This document shows, piece after piece, positions 44,736-52,251 of a stretch of 64,000 bases of DNA (its first letter is position 1; each line of letters begins with the position of its first letter). A program made the translations under genes and the position numbers. Below the pieces are notes generated by a model, which saw only the letters and a program-made list of their open reading frames with translations, searched no databases and was not told where the DNA came from. This stretch comes from Pseudarthrobacter enclensis (GTDB lineage: Bacteria; Actinomycetota; Actinomycetes; Actinomycetales; Micrococcaceae), in assembly GCF_030811655.1 (NCBI RefSeq), contig NZ_JAUSRE010000001.1, positions 248,001 through 312,000 on the forward strand, written 5' to 3'.

Positions 44736-45173
44736 ATGGAACCAACGCTTGTGGCCTGCCCCGCCTGCGGGAAGACCAACAGGGTGCCGGCCCAGGCCGC
44801 CGGCCACCCGCGCTGCGGCAACTGCAAGACGGACCTGCCATGGATCGTTTCCGCAGGCGACACCGACTTCGCGGCCGTGGCCGAGCAGTCGCCAGTTCCG
44901 GTGCTGGTCGATTTCTGGGCTGCCTGGTGCGGACCCTGCCGCATGGTCAGCCCGGTCCTGGACAAGCTGGCCCGGGAACGGCCCGGGAAAATCAAGCTGG
45001 TCAAGGTGGACGAGGACAAGTCGCCCAACCTGTCCCGGCGGTTCGACGTGCAGGCCATTCCCACGTTGATGGTGATCGTGGACGGGAAGGTTGCCGCCCG
45101 GCAGGCCGGCGCCGCCCCGGCAGAGGTGCTGCGTTCCTGGCTCGACAAAGCGCTGGCCGGCGCCCGAGGCTAG
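44736..45173 (+). CDS. trxC: Thioredoxin 2-like protein with N-terminal zinc motif
   Basis: 145 aa. The N-terminal zinc-ribbon-like motif CPAC...CGNC (Cys8, Cys11, Cys27, Cys30) precedes a thioredoxin domain with the active site WCGPC (Cys65, Cys68) and the cis-Pro in QAIPTLMV. The arrangement is that of TrxC, an oxidative-stress thioredoxin whose zinc site modulates activity. Translated from an ATG two bases after the deaminase stop. Confidence 0.92.
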   Translation: MEPTLVACPACGKTNRVPAQAAGHPRCGNCKTDLPWIVSAGDTDFAAVAEQSPVPVLVDFWAAWCGPCRMVSPVLDKLARERPGKIKLVKVDEDKSPNLSRRFDVQAIPTLMVIVDGKVAARQAGAAPAEVLRSWLDKALAGARG

Positions 45174-45202
45174 CGGGGACTCTCTGTTGAAGCGTCCCGG
45201 GG

Positions 45203-46357
45203 TCAGGATGCTGCAGGAAGCCGCGACAACCCTTCCAGCAAATCCTGCTTCCGGCCGCACAGTGCGATCCGGACCCAGCCCTCGCCAATGGAGCCGAACG
45301 CCGTACCGGGAGCCAGCGCCACGCCCGAATCCGCAAGGAAGCGCCGTACCCAGGACCGCACATCGCCACCGGTCACGTGGGACATATCCGCCCAGAGGTA
45401 GAACGCGCCCTGTGCCGGCAGGTAGCGGATTCCCTTCGCCGCCAGGACCGCCGACGCCGCGTCCCGGTTCTCGCGGTAGTGCTGGTGTGCGTGCCGGACA
45501 TAGTCCTGCGGGCCCGTGAGCGCTGCAAGCGCTGCGTATTGCGGTGCCGATGCCACGCAGGACACGATCGATTCCATGACGTTGTCCATCTTCTGTTCGA
45601 GCCCCGGCGGACAGACCAGGGCGCCGATCCGCAGGCCCGTCAGTCCGTAGGTCTTCGACAGCGTCAGCGAGGTGAAGATGCGGGCATCGCTGGGCGTGCT
45701 GCCATCGAACCGGGCCGGGCTGACGTGCGGCACTTCGTAGGTGAACGCCTCGTAGCACTCGTCTGAAATGACCCAGATATCGTGGCGGCGGGCCAGTTCC
45801 ACCAGCTCACGGACAAGTTCCGCGTCGAGCACGGCGCCCAGCGGATTGGAGGGAGAGTTGAGCACCAGCACCCGGGTGCGGCTGGTGATGAGGGCTTCCA
45901 CGTCGGCCACCCGGGGCTGGAAACCATGCTCCGGGCGCAGGGGATAGCCCACGGGAACGGCGTTTAGCAGCCGGCTGGTCATGGCGAACGTGGGGTAGCC
46001 CGGGTTGGGAATCAGGATTTCGTCGCCGGGGGAGAGCAGCAGGCTCATGGCGAAGTGCAGTCCCTGCTGCGCGCCCGACACCACGTACACGCGCTCAGCG
46101 CCGACGTCTACGCCCTGTTCTTCCCGGAACCTGGCGGCGAACGCCTCGCGAAGAGCAGGGATGCCGGCATTGGGCGTGTAGTTTGTCTCGTCCCGGTCAA
46201 GGCAGGCAATACCCGCGTCCAGGACATGCCGGGGAAGCGCGAACCCTGGTTCCCCGATGCTAAGTACCACGGCGCCCGGCGTGCGCCATGCTGCCTCGGT
46301 AATCTCCCGGATCTGGTTGACGGGGACGTCGCGGACATGGGCGGCAAGCTCAGGCAT
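45203..46357 (-). CDS. PLP-dependent aminotransferase, class I/II
   Basis: 384 aa from the ATG at 46357 with AGGA 8 bases upstream; an ATG at 46366 is also in frame. Fold-type I motifs: YTPNAGIPALREAFAARF near 58-75, NSPSNPLG near 167, DECYEAF near 197, PLP-Lys in LSKTYGLTGLRIG near 235, and the Arg in WVRIALCGRKQDL near the C-terminus. It resembles aspartate/aromatic aminotransferases; the amino donor is not clear from sequence. It diverges from truB. Confidence 0.9.
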   Translation of the reverse strand: MPELAAHVRDVPVNQIREITEAAWRTPGAVVLSIGEPGFALPRHVLDAGIACLDRDETNYTPNAGIPALREAFAARFREEQGVDVGAERVYVVSGAQQGLHFAMSLLLSPGDEILIPNPGYPTFAMTSRLLNAVPVGYPLRPEHGFQPRVADVEALITSRTRVLVLNSPSNPLGAVLDAELVRELVELARRHDIWVISDECYEAFTYEVPHVSPARFDGSTPSDARIFTSLTLSKTYGLTGLRIGALVCPPGLEQKMDNVMESIVSCVASAPQYAALAALTGPQDYVRHAHQHYRENRDAASAVLAAKGIRYLPAQGAFYLWADMSHVTGGDVRSWVRRFLADSGVALAPGTAFGSIGEGWVRIALCGRKQDLLEGLSRLPAAS

Positions 46358-46501
46358 GCCAGCCATCCTAGCCGCCGCGGCTTCCGCCCCACGACGGCCG
46401 GTGAGGGAAAGGGACGGCTGCCCGCCGCCGTCGTACGCCCCTCGCCGCTGGGCCCCACGCCTGCCGCTGTACGCCTGCACGGGCGCCCCAACCTGCGCCG
46501 A

Positions 46502-46507
46502 TATACT
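46502..46507 (+). promoter_or_regulatory. -10 element of truB (leaderless layout)
   Basis: TATACT, then seven bases and the GTG of truB at 46515. The GGGAGG between them is too close to the GTG to act as a ribosome site, which fits a leaderless transcript. Confidence 0.55.
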
Positions 46508-46514
46508 GGGAGGC

Positions 46515-47462
46515 GTGCTTTCTGGACTGGTGATAGTGGACAAGCCGCAGGGATGGACCAGCCACGATGTGGTTGGCCGGATGCGGCGCCTCGCAGGGAC
46601 CCGGAAAGTGGGGCACGCAGGAACCCTGGATCCCATGGCCACGGGCGTGCTGGTGCTGGGCATCAACAAAGCCACCCGCCTGCTGACCTACATCGTGGGC
46701 ACATCCAAGACCTACACCGCCACCATCCGGCTTGGCCAGTCGACCGTCACGGATGATGCGGAGGGCGAGGTCACTGCCACCACCAGCGCCGCCGGCGTCG
46801 CCGACGAACAAATCCACGACGCCGTTGCAGCGCTCACGGGCGACATCCAGCAGGTGCCCAGCAGCGTCAGCGCCATCAAGGTCAACGGCGAACGCGCCTA
46901 CGCACGGGTGCGTTCCGGCGAGGACGTCAAGCTCGCCGCGCGGCCGGTCACCATCCACCGGTTTGAGGTGCATTCGATCCGGCGGGACGGCGACGCCGGT
47001 GTCCTGGACCTGGACGTGACCGTTGAGTGCTCTTCCGGCACGTACATCCGGGCACTGGCCCGGGACCTCGGCACCGCCCTGGGCGTCGGAGGCCACCTCA
47101 CCGCCCTCCGGCGGACCCAGGTGGGGCCCTACACGCTGGACCAGGCGCGGACCCTCGAACAGCTCGCCGATGAGCTCACCGTCCTGGAGATGTCCCAGGC
47201 AGCCCGGGCCCTGATGCCCAACCGTGAACTGACCGCGGCGGAGACCGCAGAGATTTCCTTCGGCCGGCGGATCGCAGCCGGCGCGGCAGCCGGCACCCCC
47301 GAGGCCGCCACAGCCGAGCACCCGGCGGCTGCCTTCGCCCCTGATGGTTCCCTGGTGGCCCTCCTCGCGGACGCAGGCAGCTACGCCAAACCTGTGCTTG
47401 TCTTTGCCCCCGGCACCGGAAACGGCAGCGGGACTGCGGCAACCGCTGCAGCGGAGGCCTGA
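46515..47462 (+). CDS. truB: tRNA pseudouridine(55) synthase
   Basis: 315 aa. Starts VLSGLVIVDKPQGWTSHDVV; catalytic Asp39 in GHAGTLDPMATG; further motifs YTATIRLGQSTVTDDAEGE near 74 and CSSGTYIRALARDLG near 175. Modifies U55 of tRNA. The C-terminus has an Ala-rich tail beyond the PUA-like domain. It is followed by two small membrane genes and then ribF, a truB-ribF spacing often seen in actinobacteria. Confidence 0.96.
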   Translation: MLSGLVIVDKPQGWTSHDVVGRMRRLAGTRKVGHAGTLDPMATGVLVLGINKATRLLTYIVGTSKTYTATIRLGQSTVTDDAEGEVTATTSAAGVADEQIHDAVAALTGDIQQVPSSVSAIKVNGERAYARVRSGEDVKLAARPVTIHRFEVHSIRRDGDAGVLDLDVTVECSSGTYIRALARDLGTALGVGGHLTALRRTQVGPYTLDQARTLEQLADELTVLEMSQAARALMPNRELTAAETAEISFGRRIAAGAAAGTPEAATAEHPAAAFAPDGSLVALLADAGSYAKPVLVFAPGTGNGSGTAATAAAEA

Positions 47463-47464
47463 GT

Positions 47465-47818
47465 ATGGACGGATACTTTTGGATCATCCTCGTCGTCGGC
47501 CTCGTGTCCACCCTGCTGTGCCTGGGCGCCGGAATCCTCAAGAAGGCGCCGAACGACGTCACCCTCCTGTCCGTGGTGGCCGTGGAAGCAGCCCTGGTGG
47601 TCTACCTGGTGGGTTCGATCGTGCGGGTCATCGCCGGCGAACACATCGCCGGGGAAGCCTGGGAGTTCTGGGGCTACATGGCCACGGCCATGCTGCTGCC
47701 ACCGGCAGCAATCTACTGGTCCATCCTGGAACGAACCCGGTGGAGCAACTTTGTCCTGGCCGCCGTCGGCGTCACGGCGCTGGTCATGGCTGCCCGAATG
47801 AACCAGATCTGGTACTGA
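47465..47818 (+). CDS. Hypothetical four-helix membrane protein
   Basis: 117 aa, four predicted transmembrane segments (about 3-23, 36-57, 67-86, 92-112), starting two bases after truB. WIILVVGLVSTLLCLGAGIL and IRVIAGEHIAGEAWEFWGYM are notable. It resembles the small membrane proteins that commonly lie next to truB/ribF in Arthrobacter relatives. Function unknown. It pairs with the next membrane gene. Confidence 0.78.
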   Translation: MDGYFWIILVVGLVSTLLCLGAGILKKAPNDVTLLSVVAVEAALVVYLVGSIVRVIAGEHIAGEAWEFWGYMATAMLLPPAAIYWSILERTRWSNFVLAAVGVTALVMAARMNQIWY

Positions 47819-47837
47819 AGTGGAAGAAGCAGCAAGA

Positions 47838-48305
47838 ATGAAGAACCAGCAGGCCCAGGCGGCCACCGGCAAGACCCCTGTCCGCAACACCCGCAACACC
47901 GGGCCCGGCCGCCTGCTGATCGCGGTGTACGGCGTTTTCGCCATTTCGGCTACTGCCCGCGCCGGCTACCAGATCCTCACCAAGTTCTCCGAGGCCCCGC
48001 TGGCGTACCTGCTCTCCGCCTTCGCCGCCGTGGTGTATATCGTGGCGACGATTTCGCTGGCGAAGGCGGGAACCACCTGGTTCAAAGTTTCCGTGGCGGC
48101 AGTGCTGGTGGAACTGGTGGGTGTGCTGGTGGTGGGAACACTCAGCATCCTTGACTCCGTCCAGTTCCCGCACGAGACCGTATGGTCCCTCTTTGGCCGC
48201 GGCTACGGTTTCATCCCCCTGCTGCTGCCCATCCTGGGCCTGGTGTGGCTGTACCGGCGCCGTCCGTCCAAGGTGGCGGCGGCCCCGGGCAACGCCGCGG
48301 AGTAG
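47838..48305 (+). CDS. Hypothetical four-helix membrane protein
   Basis: 155 aa from the ATG at 47838 (a GTG at 47820 is an alternative). A basic cytoplasmic N-terminus (about 1-22) is followed by four transmembrane segments, with LLIAVYGVFAISATARAGYQ near 25-44 and a Lys/Arg-rich C-terminus (LYRRRPSKVAAA). Function unknown. It is 19 bases after the preceding membrane gene; a small GGCGCA/TGCGCC stem follows the stop before ribF. Confidence 0.78.
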   Translation: MKNQQAQAATGKTPVRNTRNTGPGRLLIAVYGVFAISATARAGYQILTKFSEAPLAYLLSAFAAVVYIVATISLAKAGTTWFKVSVAAVLVELVGVLVVGTLSILDSVQFPHETVWSLFGRGYGFIPLLLPILGLVWLYRRRPSKVAAAPGNAAE

Positions 48306-48405
48306 GCGCAAAAGCTGCGCCGTGAATCCGGGTAACCTTGAAGAGTTCCGCGGCCGGCATGGTTGACGGAACGTCGATGCTTTCAGGCAGCTTAAGGCGA
48401 GGGTG

Positions 48406-49389
48406 ATGGTTTACATCTGGAACGATCCGTCCGATGTCCCGGCGGACTTCGGCCCATCTGTTGTCACTTTCGGCAACTTCGACGGCGTTCACCGCGGCCA
48501 CCAGCAGGTGCTGTCCCAACTGATCCGTTCGGCCCGCCTCGCACAGGCGAAGGCCGTGGCCATCACTTTCGACCCCCACCCGGCAGTCATCCACCGGCCC
48601 GAATCGGCCCCGGAGCTGATCATGGGCCTGGATGACAAGCTGGAGGCGCTGGGGGAGCTTGGCCTGGATGCCATCCTGGTAGTCAAATACTCCCTGGATC
48701 TTGCCAGCCTCACGGCCGAGGAATTCGTGGAGCAGTACCTGGTGCACTGCCTGCATGCCAGCCACGTGGTCATCGGCCACGACGCCCGCTTTGGACGGGG
48801 CAACTCCGGCGACCTGGAGACCATGAAGGCGCTGGGCGAAAAGTTCGGTTTCGACGTCCAGGTCATCAGCGAGTTCGGGTCCGAGGGCTACCCCCTGCAT
48901 GACGACGGCGGCACGGACCGCCGCTGTTCTTCCACCTGGGTGCGCGAGGCCCTGCAGGAAGGCGACGTCGCCACAGCCGCCTCCGTCCTGGGCCGCCCCC
49001 ACCGCATGCGCGGCGAAGTGGTGCACGGCGCCGCCCGCGGCAGGGCGCTGGGATTCCCCACGGCAAACCTTTCCCCGGACGCCACGGGCCTGGTCCCGGC
49101 CGACGGCATCTACGCCGGCTGGCTGGTGGACCAGGCCGGCAAGCGTTGGCCGGCCGCCATTTCCGTAGGCTCCAACCCCACGTTCGACGGCGTCAGCCGC
49201 CAAGTCGAAGCACACGTGATCGACAGGCCAAAGGAAGCCGTGGAGGACTTCGATCTCTACGGCCAGACAGTCATCGTGGAATTCGTGCAGCGGCTCCGGG
49301 GCATGGTGGCTTACCGTGGCCCTGAGGCCCTCGTGGAACAAATGCGGCTGGATGTCGACCAGGCGCATCAGCTCCTGGCTGGCCGCTGA
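48406..49389 (+). CDS. ribF: Bifunctional riboflavin kinase/FAD synthetase
   Basis: 327 aa from the ATG at 48406 (a GTG at 48403 directly precedes it). N-terminal FAD synthetase domain with VVTFGNFDGVHRGHQQVL near 19-36 and the later FDPHPAVIHRP; C-terminal riboflavin kinase domain with GRGRALGFPTANLS-type motif (here AARGRALGFPTANLSPD near 205-221) and GIYAGWL. Makes FMN and then FAD. No FMN riboswitch is visible in the 100-base leader. Confidence 0.95.
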   Translation: MVYIWNDPSDVPADFGPSVVTFGNFDGVHRGHQQVLSQLIRSARLAQAKAVAITFDPHPAVIHRPESAPELIMGLDDKLEALGELGLDAILVVKYSLDLASLTAEEFVEQYLVHCLHASHVVIGHDARFGRGNSGDLETMKALGEKFGFDVQVISEFGSEGYPLHDDGGTDRRCSSTWVREALQEGDVATAASVLGRPHRMRGEVVHGAARGRALGFPTANLSPDATGLVPADGIYAGWLVDQAGKRWPAAISVGSNPTFDGVSRQVEAHVIDRPKEAVEDFDLYGQTVIVEFVQRLRGMVAYRGPEALVEQMRLDVDQAHQLLAGR

Positions 49390-49429
49390 CTGCAGCCTTC
49401 ACCAGGCTGACAACAACGAAAGGCTGGAC

Positions 49430-50284
49430 GTGTCCGTCGAGAAGAACACCCGCAAGCTGGACAAGGGGATAGTCCGCGACTTCAGCTCGCGGATGAGCTA
49501 TGCCTCCTACCTGCAGCTTCCCACGCTGCTCAGCGCGCAACAGCCGGTCAGCCAGCCCGAACATCATGACGAACTGCTGTTCATCATCCAGCACCAGACC
49601 ACGGAGCTGTGGCTGAAGCTGGTCCTGCATGAACTGCGCAGCGCCGCCGTGTGGCTTCGCGAAGACGACCTCGGCTCGGCGCTCAAGGGCATCGCCCGGG
49701 TCAAGCACATCCAGAAGACCCTCACCGAGCAGTGGTCCGTCCTGGCCACCCTGACGCCCACGGAGTATTCGCAGTTCCGAGGCTTCCTGGGCAACTCCTC
49801 AGGGTTCCAGTCCGCCCAGTACCGGGCGGTGGAATTCGTCCTGGGGAACAAGAACCGGAAGATGCTCCCGGTCTTCGAGTCCGATCCCCAGGCCCACGCC
49901 ATGCTGGAGGAACTGCTTGCCGCCCCCAGCATCTATGACGAGTTCCTGGCTTACCTCTCCCGGCAGGGCTTCAATGTCCCCGTCTCAGTCCTTGACCGCG
50001 ACGTGACCCGCGCCCACGAGTTCGCTCCGGAACTGGTGCCACTCTTCAAGCACATCTACGAGAATGCGGCGGACAACTGGGCGGCGTACGAGGCCTGCGA
50101 GGAACTGGTTGACCTGGAGGACAACTTCCAGCTGTGGCGGTTCCGGCACCTGCGCACGGTGCAGCGGACCATCGGCATGAAGACGGGCACGGGCGGGTCC
50201 AGCGGTGTGACCTTCCTGCAGAAGGCCCTTGAACTGACGTTCTTCCCGGAACTATTCGCTGTCAGGACGGAGATCGGACAATGA
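49430..50284 (+). CDS. kynA: Tryptophan 2,3-dioxygenase
   Basis: 284 aa heme enzyme that opens the indole ring of tryptophan to N-formylkynurenine. The GTG at 49430 has AAAGG six bases upstream. Family motifs: MSYASYLQLPTLLSAQQPVS near 22-41, HHDELLFIIQHQTTELWLKL near 45-64, FRGFLGNSSGFQSAQYR near 118-134, and TGTGGSSGVTFLQKAL near 255-270. It overlaps kynureninase (ATGA). No kynurenine formamidase gene is in the window. Confidence 0.95.
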   Translation: MSVEKNTRKLDKGIVRDFSSRMSYASYLQLPTLLSAQQPVSQPEHHDELLFIIQHQTTELWLKLVLHELRSAAVWLREDDLGSALKGIARVKHIQKTLTEQWSVLATLTPTEYSQFRGFLGNSSGFQSAQYRAVEFVLGNKNRKMLPVFESDPQAHAMLEELLAAPSIYDEFLAYLSRQGFNVPVSVLDRDVTRAHEFAPELVPLFKHIYENAADNWAAYEACEELVDLEDNFQLWRFRHLRTVQRTIGMKTGTGGSSGVTFLQKALELTFFPELFAVRTEIGQ

Positions 50285-51540
50285 GCATCCATCAGGAAAA
50301 CCCCACCGGTGTGTCCTCGGAGGAGCTCAGGCAGCATGCCGCTGAGCTGGACCGGAACGATCCCCTGGCCCACTTCCGGGATCACTTCATCGGCACCGAC
50401 ACGCCGCTGTCCTACCTTGACGGCAACTCGCTGGGCAGGCCGTTGAAGCGGACCGCCGACGACGTCGCTGCCTTCGTCCGTGACGAGTGGGGTGGACGCC
50501 TCATCCGCGGCTGGGACGAGAAATGGCTCGCCATGCCGCAGGCCATCGGTGACCAGATGGGCCGTGCCGTCCTGGGCGCGGCACCGGGACAGACCATCAT
50601 CGCGGACTCCACCACCGTGGTGCTGTACAAGCTGATCCGGGCAGCACTTGCGGCAGTGCAGGACCCGGACCGCAACGAACTCGTGCTCGACACCGAGAAC
50701 TTCCCCACGGACCGCTACCTTGTGGAAGGCATCGCGCTTGAGGAAGGCCTGACCCTCCGCTGGATCGAGCCGGACCCCGCCGCCGGGGTGACCCTTGACC
50801 AGGTGAGGCAGGTTACCGGGCCCCGCACCGCCGTCGTCCTCCTCAGCCAGATCGCCTACCGCTCAGGGCACCTTGCCGACCTGCCCGGAATCACCGCGGC
50901 AGTGCACGACGCCGGCGCCCTGGTGGTGTGGGACCTTTGCCATTCCGCGGGGTCGGTGGAGATCGACCTGGACGGCGCGGACGTGGACTTCGCTGCCGGG
51001 TGCACCTACAAGTACCTCAACGGAGGTCCCGGGTCGCCGGCCTTCGCCTATGTCAATGCCCGGCACCTCGCGTCCCTGAACCAGCCCATCTGGGGCTGGA
51101 TGGGCCGGAAGGACGCCTTCGAAATGGCTGCAGGCTATGAACCGGCTGCGGGCATCCGCGGTTTCCTCAGCGGCACCCCCGCCATCTTCGGAATGATCGC
51201 CATGCAGGGCACACTGGACCTCATTGAGGAAGCATCGATGGGCGCCATTCGGGAAAAGTCCGTGGCATTGACGGCCTTCGCCGTGGAGCTCTTCGATGCC
51301 TGGCTGGCGCCGTTGGGCGCGGAACTGGCCTCGCCACGGGAGCCGGGGGAACGGGGCGGCCACATCACGGTGGACCACCCGGACTTCACCAAGGCCACCG
51401 TGGAAGCGCTCTGGGACGGGGACGTCATTCCGGATTTCCGCTCGCCGCACGGCATCCGCGTCGGATTGTCACCGCTGAGCACCAGCTTCGCCGAAGTGCT
51501 GCAGGGCATGGCGGCCATCCGGGACCGGCTGCAGGGCTGA
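50281..51540 (+). CDS. kynU: Kynureninase
   Basis: 419 aa PLP enzyme that cleaves kynurenine to anthranilate and alanine. Motifs: TPLSYLDGNSLGRPLKRTAD near 40-59, DLCHSAGSVEID near 219-230, and PLP-Lys in CTYKYLNGGPG near 241-251. Translationally coupled to the dioxygenase. Together they form a two-gene tryptophan-catabolic operon placed between ribF and rpsO, so it is an accessory insertion in a conserved block. Confidence 0.95.
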   Translation: MSIHQENPTGVSSEELRQHAAELDRNDPLAHFRDHFIGTDTPLSYLDGNSLGRPLKRTADDVAAFVRDEWGGRLIRGWDEKWLAMPQAIGDQMGRAVLGAAPGQTIIADSTTVVLYKLIRAALAAVQDPDRNELVLDTENFPTDRYLVEGIALEEGLTLRWIEPDPAAGVTLDQVRQVTGPRTAVVLLSQIAYRSGHLADLPGITAAVHDAGALVVWDLCHSAGSVEIDLDGADVDFAAGCTYKYLNGGPGSPAFAYVNARHLASLNQPIWGWMGRKDAFEMAAGYEPAAGIRGFLSGTPAIFGMIAMQGTLDLIEEASMGAIREKSVALTAFAVELFDAWLAPLGAELASPREPGERGGHITVDHPDFTKATVEALWDGDVIPDFRSPHGIRVGLSPLSTSFAEVLQGMAAIRDRLQG

Positions 51541-51591
51541 CCCCTCAGGGTTCCTGCCGCCCGTGTTTCGACAAGGTTAGGCCCGGGCCGG

Positions 51592-51597
51592 TAAACT
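51592..51597 (+). promoter_or_regulatory. -10 element of rpsO
   Basis: TAAACT with an imperfect TCGACA hexamer 18 bases upstream (51568-51573). Transcription would start near 51604, giving a leader of about 136 bases. Confidence 0.5.
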
Positions 51598-51603
51598 GGA
51601 CGA

Positions 51604-51739
51604 CGGATCCGGCTGCAGTCCGTGGCGGCTGGTTCCTGTTGCAGGCGCCCACCTTCGATGATCGGAGTGGGACGGACGCGGCAGACCCGGCAGTGAGTTA
51701 CTGACCTGGGCCCTCACGGCACATTCCCAAGGAGTAATT
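51604..51739 (+). promoter_or_regulatory. rpsO 5' leader, possible S15 autoregulatory RNA
   Basis: A GC-rich leader with possible stems (GTCCGT 51618-51623 with ACGGAC 51672-51677, and CCCACCT with AGTGGG inside). S15 represses its own mRNA through leader structures in several phyla, including actinobacteria (established). The specific fold here was not computed. AAGGAG lies before the GTG start. Confidence 0.4.
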
Positions 51740-52009
51740 GTGGCACTTGACGCCGCTGTAAAGCAGTCCATCATCAAGGAATACGCAACCGCCGAAGGCG
51801 ACACCGGTTCACCGGAGGTCCAGGTTGCCGTCCTGACCCAGCGGATCAAGGATCTGACTGAGCACATGAAGGAGCACAAGCACGACTACCACACCCAGCG
51901 CGGTCTGCTGGCCATGGTTGGTCGTCGCAAGCGTATGCTGAGCTACCTCAAGAAGACTGACATCGCCCGCTACCGTTCGCTCATCGAGCGCCTCGGCCTG
52001 CGCCGCTAG
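51740..52009 (+). CDS. rpsO: 30S ribosomal protein S15
   Basis: 89 aa, the standard length. Helical 16S-rRNA-binding protein with [20 protein letters not shown] near 19-38 and [20 protein letters not shown] near 45-64. GTG start preceded by AAGGAG. It lies upstream of pnp in the usual rpsO-pnp arrangement, with a terminator-type hairpin between. Confidence 0.98.
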   Translation: MALDAAVKQSIIKEYATAEGDTGSPEVQVAVLTQRIKDLTEHMKEHKHDYHTQRGLLAMVGRRKRMLSYLKKTDIARYRSLIERLGLRR

Positions 52010-52020
52010 TCTGGCTTTGG

Positions 52021-52056
52021 GGCGGCCCTTTCCACGCGGAACGGGCCGCCTTCTTC
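52021..52056 (+). terminator. Hairpin terminator between rpsO and pnp
   Basis: Arms GGCGGCCC (52021-52028) and GGGCCGCC (52043-52050), with an inner TTCC/GGAA stem, followed by TTCTTC. Eleven bases after the rpsO stop. Confidence 0.8.
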
Positions 52057-52135
52057 AAATGAAAAACTAAACAGGAGGATCAACCGCATCACGCATTCGC
52101 GGTCCTCGGTAGTGATCTCCGGGAACGGCTTCGTT

Positions 52136-52156
52136 GACTGAAGCCGGCGGCCCGTG
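52136..52156 (+). promoter_or_regulatory. Stem-loop in the pnp leader
   Basis: Seven-base arms CGGCTTC and GAAGCCG with loop GTTGACT, about 95 bases before the pnp start. In other bacteria pnp leaders carry stem-loops cut by RNase III for autoregulation; a similar role is inferred. Confidence 0.4.
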
Positions 52157-52251
52157 GGTCTCGATCGATGACCGGGTGCAGGGCCAGTAGACAGATGCTG
52201 GCTGGGTTGATGCGGCTGGACTTCCGTAAGAAAGAAACGGAGGTGACTCTC

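Noticed and set aside
48306-48405. Possible FMN riboswitch before ribF
   Set aside because: The 100-base leader lacks the conserved FMN-aptamer sequences; only short stems are visible.
51563-51580. GTTTCGACAAGG near rpsO as another copy of the repeat seen in the E2 linker
   Set aside because: Only about ten bases match and it overlaps the likely rpsO -35 region; too short to call a repeat copy.
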